From: Methylobacillus flagellatus
GTDB taxonomy: Bacteria > Pseudomonadota > Gammaproteobacteria > Burkholderiales > Methylophilaceae
Direction of reading: 5' to 3'
Length of the DNA: 64,000 nucleotides
Assembly: GCF_005502435.1 (NCBI RefSeq)
Contig: NZ_SCOU01000002.1
Location: forward strand, 481,181-545,180
Positions 55,737 through 64,000 of this stretch are shown here, in pieces. Below the pieces are notes generated by a model that was given only the letters and a program-made list of their open reading frames with translations, had not been told where the DNA came from and did not search any database. Position 1 is the first letter of the stretch, and the number at the start of each line of letters is the position of its first letter. A program made the translations under genes and the position numbers.

Positions 55737-57491
55737 ATGAGTCTCATCAGTCAATCGTTCGATGCCCTGATCGTGGGTGGCGGTGGTGCCGGTTTGCGCG
55801 CTGCCTTGCAGTTGTCCGAGGCAGGTCTGAATGTCGCGGTCATCTCCAAGGTGTTCCCCACCCGTTCGCACACTGTGGCGGCGCAGGGCGGCATCGCGGC
55901 CTCGCTGGGCAATGTCAGTGAAGATAACTGGCTGTGGCATATGTACGACACCATCAAGGGTTCGGATTATCTGGGTGACCAGGATGCCATCGAGTTCATG
56001 TGCCGCAACGCGCCTGCCGCCATCTACGAGCTGGAGCATTTCGGCATGCCGTTCGACCGCATGGACAGCGGCAAGATCTACCAGCGCCCGTTCGGCGGCA
56101 TGACGCAGAATTTCGGCGCTGCGCCCATCTCGCGCACCTGTGCCTCGGCCGACCGCACCGGCCATGCCATGCTGCATACCTTGTATCAGCGCAATCTGCG
56201 CTGCAATACACGTTTCTTTGTGGAATGGCTGGCGCTGGACCTGATCCGCGACAGCGAAGGCAGCGTGCATGGCATCACCGCCATGCAGATGGAAACCGGC
56301 GAAGTCAGCATCCTGCAGGCCAAGACCACGCTGTTCGCCACCGGCGGGGCCGGGCGTATCTTCCAGGCCAGCACCAATGCCTTCATCAACACCGGTGATG
56401 GACTGGGTATGGCGGCACGTGCCGGCATCCCGCTACAGGACATGGAGTTCTGGCAGTTCCATCCCACCGGGGTGGCCGGGGCCGGGGTGCTGATCACCGA
56501 AGGCGTGCGCGGTGAGGGCGGCTATTTGCTGAATAGTGAAGGCGAGCGCTTCATGGAGCGCTATGCACCTGCGGCCAAGGATCTGGCCAGCCGCGATGTG
56601 GTGTCGCGTGCCATGGCCACCGAGATCAAGCAGGGGCGTGGTGTCGGCCCGGACAAGGACTGTCTGCTGCTCAAGCTGGATCATCTGGGCGAAGCGCTCA
56701 TCAAGCACAAGCTGCCGGGCATACGCGAGATCGCTAGGAATTTTGCCGATGTGGATCCGGTGAAAGACCCGATTCCCGTAGTGCCCACCGCGCACTACAT
56801 GATGGGTGGCATCCCCACCAATCTGGACGGCCAGGTGGTCAGCAACGCGGCTGGGGAGGTGGTGCAGGGCTTTTACGCCGTGGGGGAATGTGCCTGCGTG
56901 TCGGTGCATGGTGCCAACCGGCTGGGTTCGAATTCACTGCTCGATCTGATGGTGTTCGGCCGCGCGGCGGGTGAGCACATGCTGAACCATGTGCGTCAGC
57001 ATCCCAACCACCGGCCTTTGCCGAAGGATGCTGGTGAACAGACCTTGGCGCGTCTCGCCAGGCTGGATCAGCAAAAAGAGGGTGAGAACGTCACGGACGT
57101 GGGTGCCGAGATGCGCCGTGCCATGCAGACCCACTGTGGCGTGTTCCGCTTCCCGGACCTGCTGGAAGCCGGTGTCAGCAAGATACGTGAGCTGCAACAG
57201 CGCATCGCCCGTACCGGGATCAAGGACAAGAGCCAGGTGTTCAACACCGCGCGCATCGAAGCGCTGGAGCTGGACAACCTGATCGAAGTGGCGGTGGCCA
57301 CCATGGTCGCTGCCGAGGCGCGCAAGGAAAGCCGTGGTGCGCACTGCCGCGAAGATTACCCCCAGCGCGACGATGCCAACTGGCTCAAGCATTCCCTGTA
57401 TCACAGCACGGAAGCCAGGCTGGATTTCCGTGCCGTGCGCATGCAGCCGCTGACGGTGGAACCGTTTCCGCTCAAGGCCCGGGTTTATTGA
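55737..57491 (+). CDS. sdhA: Succinate dehydrogenase flavoprotein subunit
   Basis: A 584-residue subunit. [15 protein letters not shown] binds FAD; the His in [12 protein letters not shown] is the covalent flavin attachment site; [26 protein letters not shown] and [22 protein letters not shown] are catalytic and family motifs. It oxidises the succinate released by PrpB. No gap or frameshift. Confidence 0.97.
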   Translation: MSLISQSFDALIVGGGGAGLRAALQLSEAGLNVAVISKVFPTRSHTVAAQGGIAASLGNVSEDNWLWHMYDTIKGSDYLGDQDAIEFMCRNAPAAIYELEHFGMPFDRMDSGKIYQRPFGGMTQNFGAAPISRTCASADRTGHAMLHTLYQRNLRCNTRFFVEWLALDLIRDSEGSVHGITAMQMETGEVSILQAKTTLFATGGAGRIFQASTNAFINTGDGLGMAARAGIPLQDMEFWQFHPTGVAGAGVLITEGVRGEGGYLLNSEGERFMERYAPAAKDLASRDVVSRAMATEIKQGRGVGPDKDCLLLKLDHLGEALIKHKLPGIREIARNFADVDPVKDPIPVVPTAHYMMGGIPTNLDGQVVSNAAGEVVQGFYAVGECACVSVHGANRLGSNSLLDLMVFGRAAGEHMLNHVRQHPNHRPLPKDAGEQTLARLARLDQQKEGENVTDVGAEMRRAMQTHCGVFRFPDLLEAGVSKIRELQQRIARTGIKDKSQVFNTARIEALELDNLIEVAVATMVAAEARKESRGAHCREDYPQRDDANWLKHSLYHSTEARLDFRAVRMQPLTVEPFPLKARVY

Positions 57492-57515
57492 TGATTTACC
57501 AATCAAATAACAAGC

Positions 57516-57643
57516 TCGTCATACCGGCGAAAGCCGGTATCCAGTACTGCGCAACGCGAAACGATTGCTGGATGTCTGTTGCGCAGCGCTTGCTCAAAAC
57601 TTCGCCACAAGTGGCTTGTTTTTCGGGCAGGCCCGGAATGACA
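57516..57643. repeat. REP-like element between sdhA and sdhB
   Basis: Begins with a TCGTCATACCGGCGAAAGCC-type hairpin and ends with an inverted relative (GGCCCGGAATGACA); between them TGCGCAAC and GTTGCGCA form a further hairpin. It sits inside the sdh operon. Confidence 0.72.
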
Positions 57644-57669
57644 GCTGGTTTTTTTAAAGGATTCTGAGC

Positions 57670-58437
57670 ATGCGTTTTTCCATCTATCGCTTCAACCCGG
57701 ATGTGGATCTCGAGCCCTATATGCAGGACTACGAGGTGGCTTTGCAGCCCGAGGACCGCATGCTGCTGGATGCCTTGCTGCGCATCAAAACCATGGACGA
57801 CACGCTGAGCATGCGTAAATCCTGCCGTGAAGGCGTGTGCGGTTCCGACGCCATGAACATCAACGGCAAGAACGGCCTGGCCTGCGTGACCAAGCTATCG
57901 TCCTTGAGCGAGCCGGTGGTGGTGCGCCCCATGCCCGGCCTGCCGGTGGTGCGCGACCTGGTGGTCGACATGACGCAGTTCTTCGAGAACTACAACTCGG
58001 TGAAGCCCTATCTGGTCAACCACGACCCGGTGCCAGAGACCGAGCGTCTGCAGTCGCCAGAGCAGCGCGCCAAGCTGGATGGCTTATACGAATGCATCCT
58101 GTGCGGTGCCTGCACCACGTCGTGCCCATCGTTCTGGTGGAACCCGGACAAATTCGTCGGTCCGGCCGGTCTGTTGCAGGCCTACCGCTTCATGGCCGAC
58201 AGCCGTGATCAGGTGTTGGACGAGCGGCTGGATAATCTGGAAGACCCGTTCCGCCTGTACAAATGCCACAACATCATGAATTGCGTGGACGTGTGCCCCA
58301 AGGGGCTGAGCCCAGCCAAGGCCATCAGCAAGATCAAGGAGCTGAAGATGAAAGGGCTGAAGTCCGGTGGCTTCAAGGCGCCCGCATCCGCCACGCCGCT
58401 GGCAGGCAAACAGATCAGCATCAAGAGAGTCCCTTGA
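57670..58437 (+). CDS. sdhB: Succinate dehydrogenase iron-sulfur subunit
   Basis: A 255-residue protein. SCREGVCGSDAM and LAC bind the [2Fe-2S] cluster, CILCGACTTSCPSFWW the [4Fe-4S] cluster and CHNIMNCVDVCPKGL the [3Fe-4S] cluster, in the usual order. AAAGGATT precedes the ATG. It is separated from sdhA by a 178-nt gap holding a REP-like element. Confidence 0.96.
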   Translation: MRFSIYRFNPDVDLEPYMQDYEVALQPEDRMLLDALLRIKTMDDTLSMRKSCREGVCGSDAMNINGKNGLACVTKLSSLSEPVVVRPMPGLPVVRDLVVDMTQFFENYNSVKPYLVNHDPVPETERLQSPEQRAKLDGLYECILCGACTTSCPSFWWNPDKFVGPAGLLQAYRFMADSRDQVLDERLDNLEDPFRLYKCHNIMNCVDVCPKGLSPAKAISKIKELKMKGLKSGGFKAPASATPLAGKQISIKRVP

Positions 58438-58694
58438 GGCCGACACGCAATCAGGCGCTATGGCGTTGCCGTCGTGGCTTGCTGGAGCTGGACATCGTGT
58501 TGCGCCAGTTCATCGAAGCGCGTTACGACGATCTGGACGATGTGCTGGCCAAAGCCTTGCTGGAACTGCTGGAGCTGCCGGACAACGACCTGCTGGATCT
58601 GGTCACCGACCACAAACAGGCCAGCGAGATGCAACAGCAGACCGTATTGCTGATGATGCGCGCACACCATCTGCGCACTCCGCACGAGGGCTGA
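58434..58694 (+). CDS. sdhE: SdhA flavinylation factor SdhE
   Basis: An 86-residue SdhE/DUF339 protein promoting covalent FAD attachment to SdhA. WRCRRGLLELDIVLRQFIEARY is the family core including the RGxxE motif. No ATG fits; a TTG at 58434 overlapping the sdhB stop gives the expected length, so the start depends on coupling to sdhB. Confidence 0.9.
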   Translation: MRPTRNQALWRCRRGLLELDIVLRQFIEARYDDLDDVLAKALLELLELPDNDLLDLVTDHKQASEMQQQTVLLMMRAHHLRTPHEG

Positions 58695-58783
58695 ACAGCG
58701 TGAGCGCATGAGCATCATTGCATTGCAATTAGCGCATAGCAGTCAGCGCATAAAGAACAAGCATGACCAGAGGAGTGTAGTCC

Positions 58784-59941
58784 ATGAATAACATTGCCAG
58801 TGCCGCGCCGGACAATTTCCAGCAGGGCGAATATTGCCGCGTGTTCAATGCCAGCCTGCTGGGCGATAACTGGCCGGGCATACAGCTGTATTACCCGCCA
58901 GTGAAATATGCGCCCTCGCTTGGCATCTACGAAGACCTGCCCACCGCGGCGCAGCGCATGAAAAAGCATGCGCATAACACGCATGCGCATACGCTGATCT
59001 TCGATCTGGAAGACGGGTGCCGCATGAAGGAGATGAGCCGCACGCTGTTGCGTCAGGAGCTGCCCTTGTTGCGCGAGAAGAACCGCAATGTCACCGTGGC
59101 ACTGCGCGTCAACCCGTTCCGCACCGACGAATACGAGCTGGACATGGCGCTGGTGCGTGACATGGCCGATTACATCGACGTCATCATGCTGTCCAAGGCG
59201 GGCGAGTCCTACGGCGCAGCCGAGGTGCGTGATCTGTCCAACACGCTGGTGGATGTGAACAGCAAGATCACCATCCAGCCCATCATCGAGCACCCCAAGT
59301 CACTCAAGATCGCGCCAGACCTGATGCAGTACGCCACCGTCAAGCATGTGGTGTTCGGTATCCACGACTTCTCCAAAGCCATGGGCATCAGCATCACACC
59401 GGAGAACTGGGTGGAAGAGCTGTTCTATTTCCTCAACCAGATCATGTTCGAGGCGCGCATCGCTGGCAAGGGCGTGATCGGTGGTGTGGAAACGCTGATC
59501 GGTTCCAGCAGCATGCCGGAGAAGTTCCTGGAGCCGCACGACGTGCGGCGCTGGCTGGATCTGCATGGCGAGAAGGAGTCGCGCATCGTCTACAAGCATG
59601 CCTGCCAGGAAGCGGCCATGGGCCTTACCGGCAAGCAGGTCATCCATCCCGGCCACATCCACCTGTGCAAGGTGGCCTACACGCCATCGCCTACCGAGGT
59701 GCGCCAGAAGGTGAGCGTGCTGAAAGCCGCCATCGAGGCTGATGCCTTGCTGGGCGGCGCCATCAAGTTCGAAGGCGAGATGCTGGACCCGCCCATGTTC
59801 GGCAAGGCGCTGCAGACCCTGCTGCGTGCGCATGCTCTGCGTGCGCTGGGCGAGGAAGACACCGAGTTCGCCATCACCGTGTTGCAGAGGTTGCCGGCGC
59901 AGGTGATCAGACAGAACTGGCCATACGGCGTCATTCTGTGA
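58784..59941 (+). CDS. HpcH/HpaI-type CoA ester lyase (third CitE-like protein)
   Basis: A 385-residue protein of the malyl-CoA lyase/CitE superfamily with extensions at both ends. LIFDLEDGCRMKEM is the canonical acidic motif, IQPIIEHPKSLKIAPDLMQYATVKHVVFGIHDFSKAMG the metal-binding Glu/Asp region, and GLTGKQVIHPGHI the C-terminal motif. It is distantly related to the other two CitE-like proteins here and sits downstream of sdhE with a GGAGG site. The substrate is unknown; a beta-hydroxyacyl-CoA related to malate or methylmalate is likely. Confidence 0.82.
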   Translation: MNNIASAAPDNFQQGEYCRVFNASLLGDNWPGIQLYYPPVKYAPSLGIYEDLPTAAQRMKKHAHNTHAHTLIFDLEDGCRMKEMSRTLLRQELPLLREKNRNVTVALRVNPFRTDEYELDMALVRDMADYIDVIMLSKAGESYGAAEVRDLSNTLVDVNSKITIQPIIEHPKSLKIAPDLMQYATVKHVVFGIHDFSKAMGISITPENWVEELFYFLNQIMFEARIAGKGVIGGVETLIGSSSMPEKFLEPHDVRRWLDLHGEKESRIVYKHACQEAAMGLTGKQVIHPGHIHLCKVAYTPSPTEVRQKVSVLKAAIEADALLGGAIKFEGEMLDPPMFGKALQTLLRAHALRALGEEDTEFAITVLQRLPAQVIRQNWPYGVIL

Positions 59942-60020
59942 TGTTGATGATGACTGGGCGTGTACTTGGTTGCGCTTGCTTGCCGTACTTGCATGTACTG
60001 TGGTTGCAGCCGCTGCGCTT

Positions 60021-60038
60021 AACCTGCCTAGGCAGGTT
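60021..60038. repeat. 18-bp perfect palindrome
   Basis: AACCTGCCTAGGCAGGTT in the 235-nt gap before the acyl-CoA synthetase gene. It may be an operator or a hairpin; no second copy was noticed. Confidence 0.5.
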
Positions 60039-60176
60039 AGCCTGTACTGCAACTGCGTTGTCTCGCGTCTTGCGCTCTGTATGCCTTGCACTCAAGCCGC
60101 TCGCTACGGTTTTAGGATGCACTACCAATAGCGTCGCCAATAAAAGTGATAACAAAGTCAGTCCGGAGGGTGTGTC

Positions 60177-61832
60177 ATGAATGCCACTATGCAAGTTACC
60201 AAACCAGATTTGAAGCCATTTGAGCCCTGGGTCTGGCAAGTGCCGGAGTACTTCAATATCGGCGTGGCCTGTACCGACGCCCACCTCGGCACCCCGGCTG
60301 AGCATCGCGTCGCCATGATCGTGGAGGACGATGTGCTGGGCTGCTCCGAGATCAGCTTTGCTGGTCTAGCCGCCCGCACCAGTCAGTTCGCACAGTTGTT
60401 GCGCGACTTGCAGGTAGGCACTGGCGAGCGGGTGTTGATCCGCCTGCCTAATTGTCTGGATTATCCGACCGCCTTTTTGGGTGCCATGAAGCGCGGCGCC
60501 ATCGCGGTGCCGACCTCGACCTTGCTGACGGTGGAAGAGGTGCTGTATCTGGCGCGTGATTCAGGTGCGGCGGTGCTGGTCACCGATAAGCCGATGTGGG
60601 CCAAGCTGCATGACCAGTTGGGTGATCTGCCGCAGTTGCAGCATGTGTTGTTGTCCGGGCCGGGCGAGGTGCAGGCGGGCGTGGGCGTACAAGTGCATGA
60701 TCTGGATGCAGCGCTGGCGGCGATCACGGTGTGGTCCGGGGCTGCAGAGACGCGCGCCGATGATGCGGCCTATCTGGTCTACACCTCGGGCACCACCGGT
60801 TACCCCAAAGGCGTGCTGCATGCGCACCGCGCCATGATAGGCCGCACGCCAGCCTCGCGTTATTGGTTCGATTTTGCGGCGGACGGTGATCGCATCATGC
60901 ACTCGGGCAAATTCAACTGGACCTATGTGCTGGGCTCCGGCCTCATGGACCCGCTGTTCCTGGGCAAGACCGTGATCGTGCACGAAGGCAAGAACGACGC
61001 CACCACCTGGCCACGCCTGATCGCCAAGCACAATGCCAGCATCTTCATCGGCGTGCCCACCATCTACCGGCAGATCCTGCAGAAGACCACGCTGACCCGC
61101 GTGGACGTGCCCAGTCTGCGGCACTGCATGAGCGCAGGCGAACACTTGTCCGACGAGGTGTTCGGGCAATGGCATGCCAGATTCGGCACGGATATCTATG
61201 AAGCGGTGGGCATGTCCGAGTTTTCGTATTATCTGTGTCAGACCAAGTCACGCCCGATACGCCCCGGCTCGGCGGGCTTTCCGCAGCCCGGCCATGCCAT
61301 CCAGTTGCTCGATCCGGATACCTTGCAGCCGGTGGCAGCAGGCGAGGAGGGCATGATCTGCGTGCCGGACACCGACCCCGGCCTGTTCCTGGAATACTGG
61401 AACCTGCCCGAAGAGACCGCCAAGCTGCGCCATGACGGCTGGTTCTTCACGGGTGATTACGCGCGCTACGACGCGGATGGCTATCTCTGGTTCCTGGGCC
61501 GCAAGGACGACATCATCAAGAGTTTCGGTTATCGCGTGTCACCCTACGAGATCGAGCGCGTGCTGAAATCGCATCCGGCGGTGGCCGATTGTGCCGCCAT
61601 CGGCGAAGAGATCGAAAAGGACAAGGTGCTGGTGGTGGCGTATGTGATCCCGCATGTCGGGCAGGACATCACGCCGGATCAGTTGCTGGCCTTTGGCAAA
61701 CAGCACCTGGCCGCTTACAAGGCCCCCAAGGCGATCTACCTGGCCCGGGATTTTCCACGTACCAAGAATGGTAAAATCCTGCGTCGCGATGTGAATCCGG
61801 GCATCGCCACGGCAAAATCGAGCGCAGGCTGA
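60177..61832 (+). CDS. Acyl-CoA synthetase, benzoate-CoA-ligase-like
   Basis: A 551-residue AMP-forming enzyme of the ANL superfamily. YLVYTSGTTGYPKGVLHAHRAM is the P-loop, EAVGMSEFSYYL the A5 region (EAVGMSE), DGWFFTGDYARYDADGYLWFLGRKDDIIKSFGYRVSP the hinge region and RTKNGKILRRDV the C-terminal catalytic Lys. It resembles benzoate-CoA and related carboxylic-acid ligases, not Acs. By context the substrate may be an organic acid feeding the cycle, such as propionate or mesaconate. GGAGG precedes the ATG. Confidence 0.85.
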   Translation: MNATMQVTKPDLKPFEPWVWQVPEYFNIGVACTDAHLGTPAEHRVAMIVEDDVLGCSEISFAGLAARTSQFAQLLRDLQVGTGERVLIRLPNCLDYPTAFLGAMKRGAIAVPTSTLLTVEEVLYLARDSGAAVLVTDKPMWAKLHDQLGDLPQLQHVLLSGPGEVQAGVGVQVHDLDAALAAITVWSGAAETRADDAAYLVYTSGTTGYPKGVLHAHRAMIGRTPASRYWFDFAADGDRIMHSGKFNWTYVLGSGLMDPLFLGKTVIVHEGKNDATTWPRLIAKHNASIFIGVPTIYRQILQKTTLTRVDVPSLRHCMSAGEHLSDEVFGQWHARFGTDIYEAVGMSEFSYYLCQTKSRPIRPGSAGFPQPGHAIQLLDPDTLQPVAAGEEGMICVPDTDPGLFLEYWNLPEETAKLRHDGWFFTGDYARYDADGYLWFLGRKDDIIKSFGYRVSPYEIERVLKSHPAVADCAAIGEEIEKDKVLVVAYVIPHVGQDITPDQLLAFGKQHLAAYKAPKAIYLARDFPRTKNGKILRRDVNPGIATAKSSAG

Positions 61833-61856
61833 TGCAGGCAGGTCATTCCGACCTTG

Positions 61857-61975
61857 TCGTTCCAGCCTAAGCTGGGATCCACAGACGCGTAGAAGCTGCA
61901 GCTTGCATGATGGAACTGGATTCCAAGGCTAGCCCGACATGCGCTGGCCCGAAGTGAGCTGGCCCGGAATGACGA
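61857..61975. repeat. REP-like element between acyl-CoA synthetase and fumarase
   Basis: TCGTTCCAGC and GCTGGGATCCA form one hairpin; a related inverted end reads GGCCCGGAATGACGA. Same family as the elements at 40.8 and 57.5 kb. Confidence 0.68.
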
Positions 61976-61995
61976 TCAGGAAAATCTGGCACCAA

Positions 61996-63510
61996 ATGAC
62001 CATAATCAGAGAACAAGACTTCATCCACAGCATCGCCGACGCGTTGCAGTTCATCTCCTATTACCACCCGGCCGATTACATCCAGGCGCTGGGTGCGGCG
62101 TATGCGCGTGAGCAGTCGCCTGCGGCCAGGGATGCCATCGCACAGATCCTCACCAACTCGCGCATGTGCGCCGAGGGCAAGCGCCCCATCTGCCAGGACA
62201 CCGGCATCGTGGTGGCCTTCGTCAAGGTGGGCATGCAGGTGCGCTGGGACACCGACCGTGGTGTGGAAGACATGGTCAACGAGGGCGTGCGCATCGCTTA
62301 CCTGCATCCGGACAACACCCTGCGCGCCTCCATGGTGAGTGACCCGGCAGGCAAGCGTGGCAACACGCGCGACAACACGCCAGCGGTGGTCCACGTGGCG
62401 CTGGTGCCGGGTGCCGAGGTCGAGATCAGCATCGCCGCCAAGGGTGGTGGCTCCGAGAATAAAGCCAAATTCGTGATGCTGAACCCCAGCGACAGCATCG
62501 TGGACTGGGTGGTGAAGACCGTCCCCACCATGGGCGCAGGCTGGTGCCCGCCCGGCATGCTGGGCATCGGCATAGGCGGTTCGGCGGAAAAAGCCATGCT
62601 GATGGCTAAAGAATCGCTGATGGCACCTATCGACATGCACGAACTGCAGGCGCGTGGCCCGCAAAGCTGCATCGAGGAACTGCGTCTGGAGCTGTATGAC
62701 AAAGTGAACGCGCTGGGCATAGGCGCACAGGGGCTGGGTGGCCTGAGCACCGTGCTGGACGTGAAGATCCTCGATTACCCCACGCATGCCGCCTCGCTGC
62801 CGGTGGCCATGATCCCCAACTGTGCCGCCACGCGCCATGTGCACTTCACGCTGGATGGCAGTGGCCCGGCGCTGCTGACGCCGCCCTCGCTGGCCAGTTG
62901 GCCGGATGTCACCTGGTCACCTAGCCCGCAAGCACGGCGCGTGGATCTCAACACGGTCACAAAGGCAGACGTCGCAAGCTGGCAACCCGGCGAGACCCTG
63001 CTGCTGAATGGCAAGCTGCTCACCGGGCGCGACGCTGCGCATAAGCGCATGGCCGAGATACTGGCGCGCGGCGAACCGCTGCCGGTGGATTTCACCAACC
63101 GCTTCATCTACTACGTTGGGCCCGTCGACCCTGTGCGCGACGAGGCGGTCGGCCCGGCTGGGCCTACCACCGCCACGCGCATGGACAAATTCACCGACCT
63201 CATGCTGGACAGCACCGGTCTGCTGGGCATGATAGGCAAGGCGGAACGCGGTCAGGCCACCATAGACAGCATACGCAGCCATGGCTCTGTGTATCTGATC
63301 GCGGTGGGAGGTGCAGCCTATCTGGTTTCCAAGGCCATCAAATCGGCCCGAGTGCTGGCATTCGCCGACCTCGGCATGGAAGCCATCTACGAGTTCGACG
63401 TACAAGACATGCCGGTGACCGTGGCCGTGGATAGTCAGGGCGTGTCCGTGCACAGCACCGGCCCGGCACAATGGCGCGGCAAGGCCAGCATCCCCATCCA
63501 ATCCGAATAA
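61996..63510 (+). CDS. fumA: Class I fumarase
   Basis: A 504-residue oxygen-sensitive Fe-S hydratase with fused TtdA- and TtdB-like domains. The three cluster cysteines are in ICQDTG, GAGWCPPGMLG and IPNCAATRH. It hydrates fumarate to malate between Sdh and Mqo; some class I fumarases of betaproteobacteria also act as mesaconase, relevant to the MaoC/CitE genes here. ATG 61996 fits the family start (TIIREQDFIHSIADALQFISYYHP); ATG 61939 would extend into the REP-like repeat. Confidence 0.93.
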   Translation: MTIIREQDFIHSIADALQFISYYHPADYIQALGAAYAREQSPAARDAIAQILTNSRMCAEGKRPICQDTGIVVAFVKVGMQVRWDTDRGVEDMVNEGVRIAYLHPDNTLRASMVSDPAGKRGNTRDNTPAVVHVALVPGAEVEISIAAKGGGSENKAKFVMLNPSDSIVDWVVKTVPTMGAGWCPPGMLGIGIGGSAEKAMLMAKESLMAPIDMHELQARGPQSCIEELRLELYDKVNALGIGAQGLGGLSTVLDVKILDYPTHAASLPVAMIPNCAATRHVHFTLDGSGPALLTPPSLASWPDVTWSPSPQARRVDLNTVTKADVASWQPGETLLLNGKLLTGRDAAHKRMAEILARGEPLPVDFTNRFIYYVGPVDPVRDEAVGPAGPTTATRMDKFTDLMLDSTGLLGMIGKAERGQATIDSIRSHGSVYLIAVGGAAYLVSKAIKSARVLAFADLGMEAIYEFDVQDMPVTVAVDSQGVSVHSTGPAQWRGKASIPIQSE

Positions 63511-63609
63511 CCGCCGTTCCTGCGCAGGCAGTCGGTGGGGCGGACTCGCCTTAGGCAGTCCGCCGAATCAAGTTGATGAGGAATCTGTGGATAAGGTGCG
63601 GCGTACCGC

Positions 63610-63752
63610 CCCGCGCAGGCGGGAACCCAGGCAAGGCCCATCACCCGTGATATGTACTTCCCGGCAAGATGTAAATACCGTCATTCAGACGGGAGCATAG
63701 CGAAACCCGCATCCCGGTTTAGCTTAATTACCTGGGTTCCCGCCTGCGCGGG
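63610..63752. repeat. 22-bp perfect inverted repeat flanking about 99 bp
   Basis: The arm at 63610-63631 (core GCGCAGGCGGGAACCC) is the exact reverse complement of 63731-63752 (core GGGTTCCCGCCTGCGC). No open frame lies between. Probably a pair of REP-like units. Confidence 0.75.
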
Positions 63753-63778
63753 AACGACGGGGCTACCGTGTCGATCTG

Positions 63779-63946
63779 TCACCTTTCACCTTTCACCTTT
63801 CACCTTTCACCCTTCACCCTTTCACCTTTCACCTTTCACCTTTCACCTTTCACCTTTCACCCTTTCACCCTTTCACCCTTTCACCCTTTCACCCTTCACC
63901 CTTCACCCTTCACCCTTCACCCTTCACCCTTCACCCTTCACCCTTC
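63779..63946. repeat. TCACCTT / TCACCCTT / TCACCCT array
   Basis: About 23 head-to-tail units: a block of TCACCTT, four TCACCCTT, then eight TCACCCT. The complementary strand has GGG every 7-8 nt and fits a G-quadruplex motif. Open frames through it are low-complexity and not credible genes. Confidence 0.93.
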
Positions 63947-64000
63947 GGGGTACCTACCCGGTCGGGTAGTTACCTAAACGGGGGAAGGCGAGTGTAATCG

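Noticed and set aside
59938..60180. 80-codon frame before the acyl-CoA synthetase gene ending in ATGA overlap with it
   Set aside because: It begins at the citE stop region without a ribosome binding site and has implausible Leu/Cys-rich composition; the gap also contains a palindrome.
63539..63564. Hairpin after fumA as an intrinsic terminator
   Set aside because: The 8-bp stem is not followed by a T tract.
63779..63946. CRISPR array
   Set aside because: Units are 7-8 bp with no spacers and no cas genes.
63652..63977. Frames rich in Ser-Pro-Phe-Thr through the terminal array
   Set aside because: They are translations of the heptamer repeat with no ribosome binding site.

Overview
The window comes from the chromosome of a betaproteobacterium. 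The rpsF-priB-rpsR-rplI operon, dnaB-alr-radA, a fused NnrE/NnrD enzyme, Rep helicase and PrpD-type methylcitrate dehydratase fit that class. A complete methylcitrate-cycle island of this kind recalls the methylotrophic Methylophilaceae (Methylotenera and relatives); this family-level guess comes from memory of gene content, not from a search. No tRNA, rRNA, CRISPR array or recognisable transposase is visible.

Layout. 1-16.4 kb is mostly housekeeping: a truncated response regulator and a receiver-Hpt protein, AsmA-like protein, MFS exporter, Rep helicase, a MEKHLA/PAS protein, dihydroxyacetone kinase (dhaL-dhaK), UDP-glucose dehydrogenase, GTPase YlqF, a methyltransferase, NAD(P)HX repair enzyme, two small unknown proteins and the rpsF operon. 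16.4-33.9 kb separates rplI from dnaB, which are adjacent in many relatives. It holds a 1256-residue RTX-repeat exported protein with a perfect internal 1.03-kb duplication, a MocR regulator, a porin, a seven-gene Nit1C nitrilase cluster, a LnmK-like acyltransferase/decarboxylase, a methylmalonyl-CoA mutase and an HPP membrane protein. 33.9-39.1 kb is dnaB, alr, radA and a glycosyltransferase. 39.2-63.5 kb is a metabolic island: prpB, prpC, prpD, two CitE-like lyases, a MaoC hydratase, mqo, acs, panD, a GntR/HutC regulator, malic enzyme, sdhCDAB-sdhE, a third CitE-like protein, an acyl-CoA synthetase and class I fumarase. The window ends in a G-rich/C-rich heptamer array.

How the parts work together. 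The porin and the Nit1C operon each carry a near-consensus sigma-54 promoter (TGGCATG-N4-TTGCT) preceded, at identical distance, by two TTGATTGC boxes 11 bp apart. They therefore look like one nitrogen-responsive regulon for nitrile or cyanide handling. The operon continues, with 5-25 nt gaps, into LnmK-like and methylmalonyl-CoA mutase genes, which together could turn succinyl-CoA into a propionyl thioester. The right-hand island encodes nearly every step of the methylcitrate cycle: PrpC, PrpD and PrpB give pyruvate plus succinate, and Sdh, Fum and Mqo return succinate to oxaloacetate. The methylisocitrate-forming aconitase is not in the window. Its two leftward promoters (citE-maoC-citE-prpBCD and panD-acs) share a 22-bp element built on the palindrome TCTTATATAAGA directly upstream of TTGACA -35 boxes; the GntR/HutC regulator encoded beside one of them is the obvious candidate to bind it. 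The CitE and MaoC genes suggest a feeder route from a C5 dicarboxylic acid such as mesaconate to propionyl-CoA.

Other sequence-level peculiarities: a 97-nt hairpin in front of ylqF, REP-like inverted repeats seen only in the right-hand island, and repeated 15-18-bp tandem duplications at gene ends, three of which copy the stop codon.
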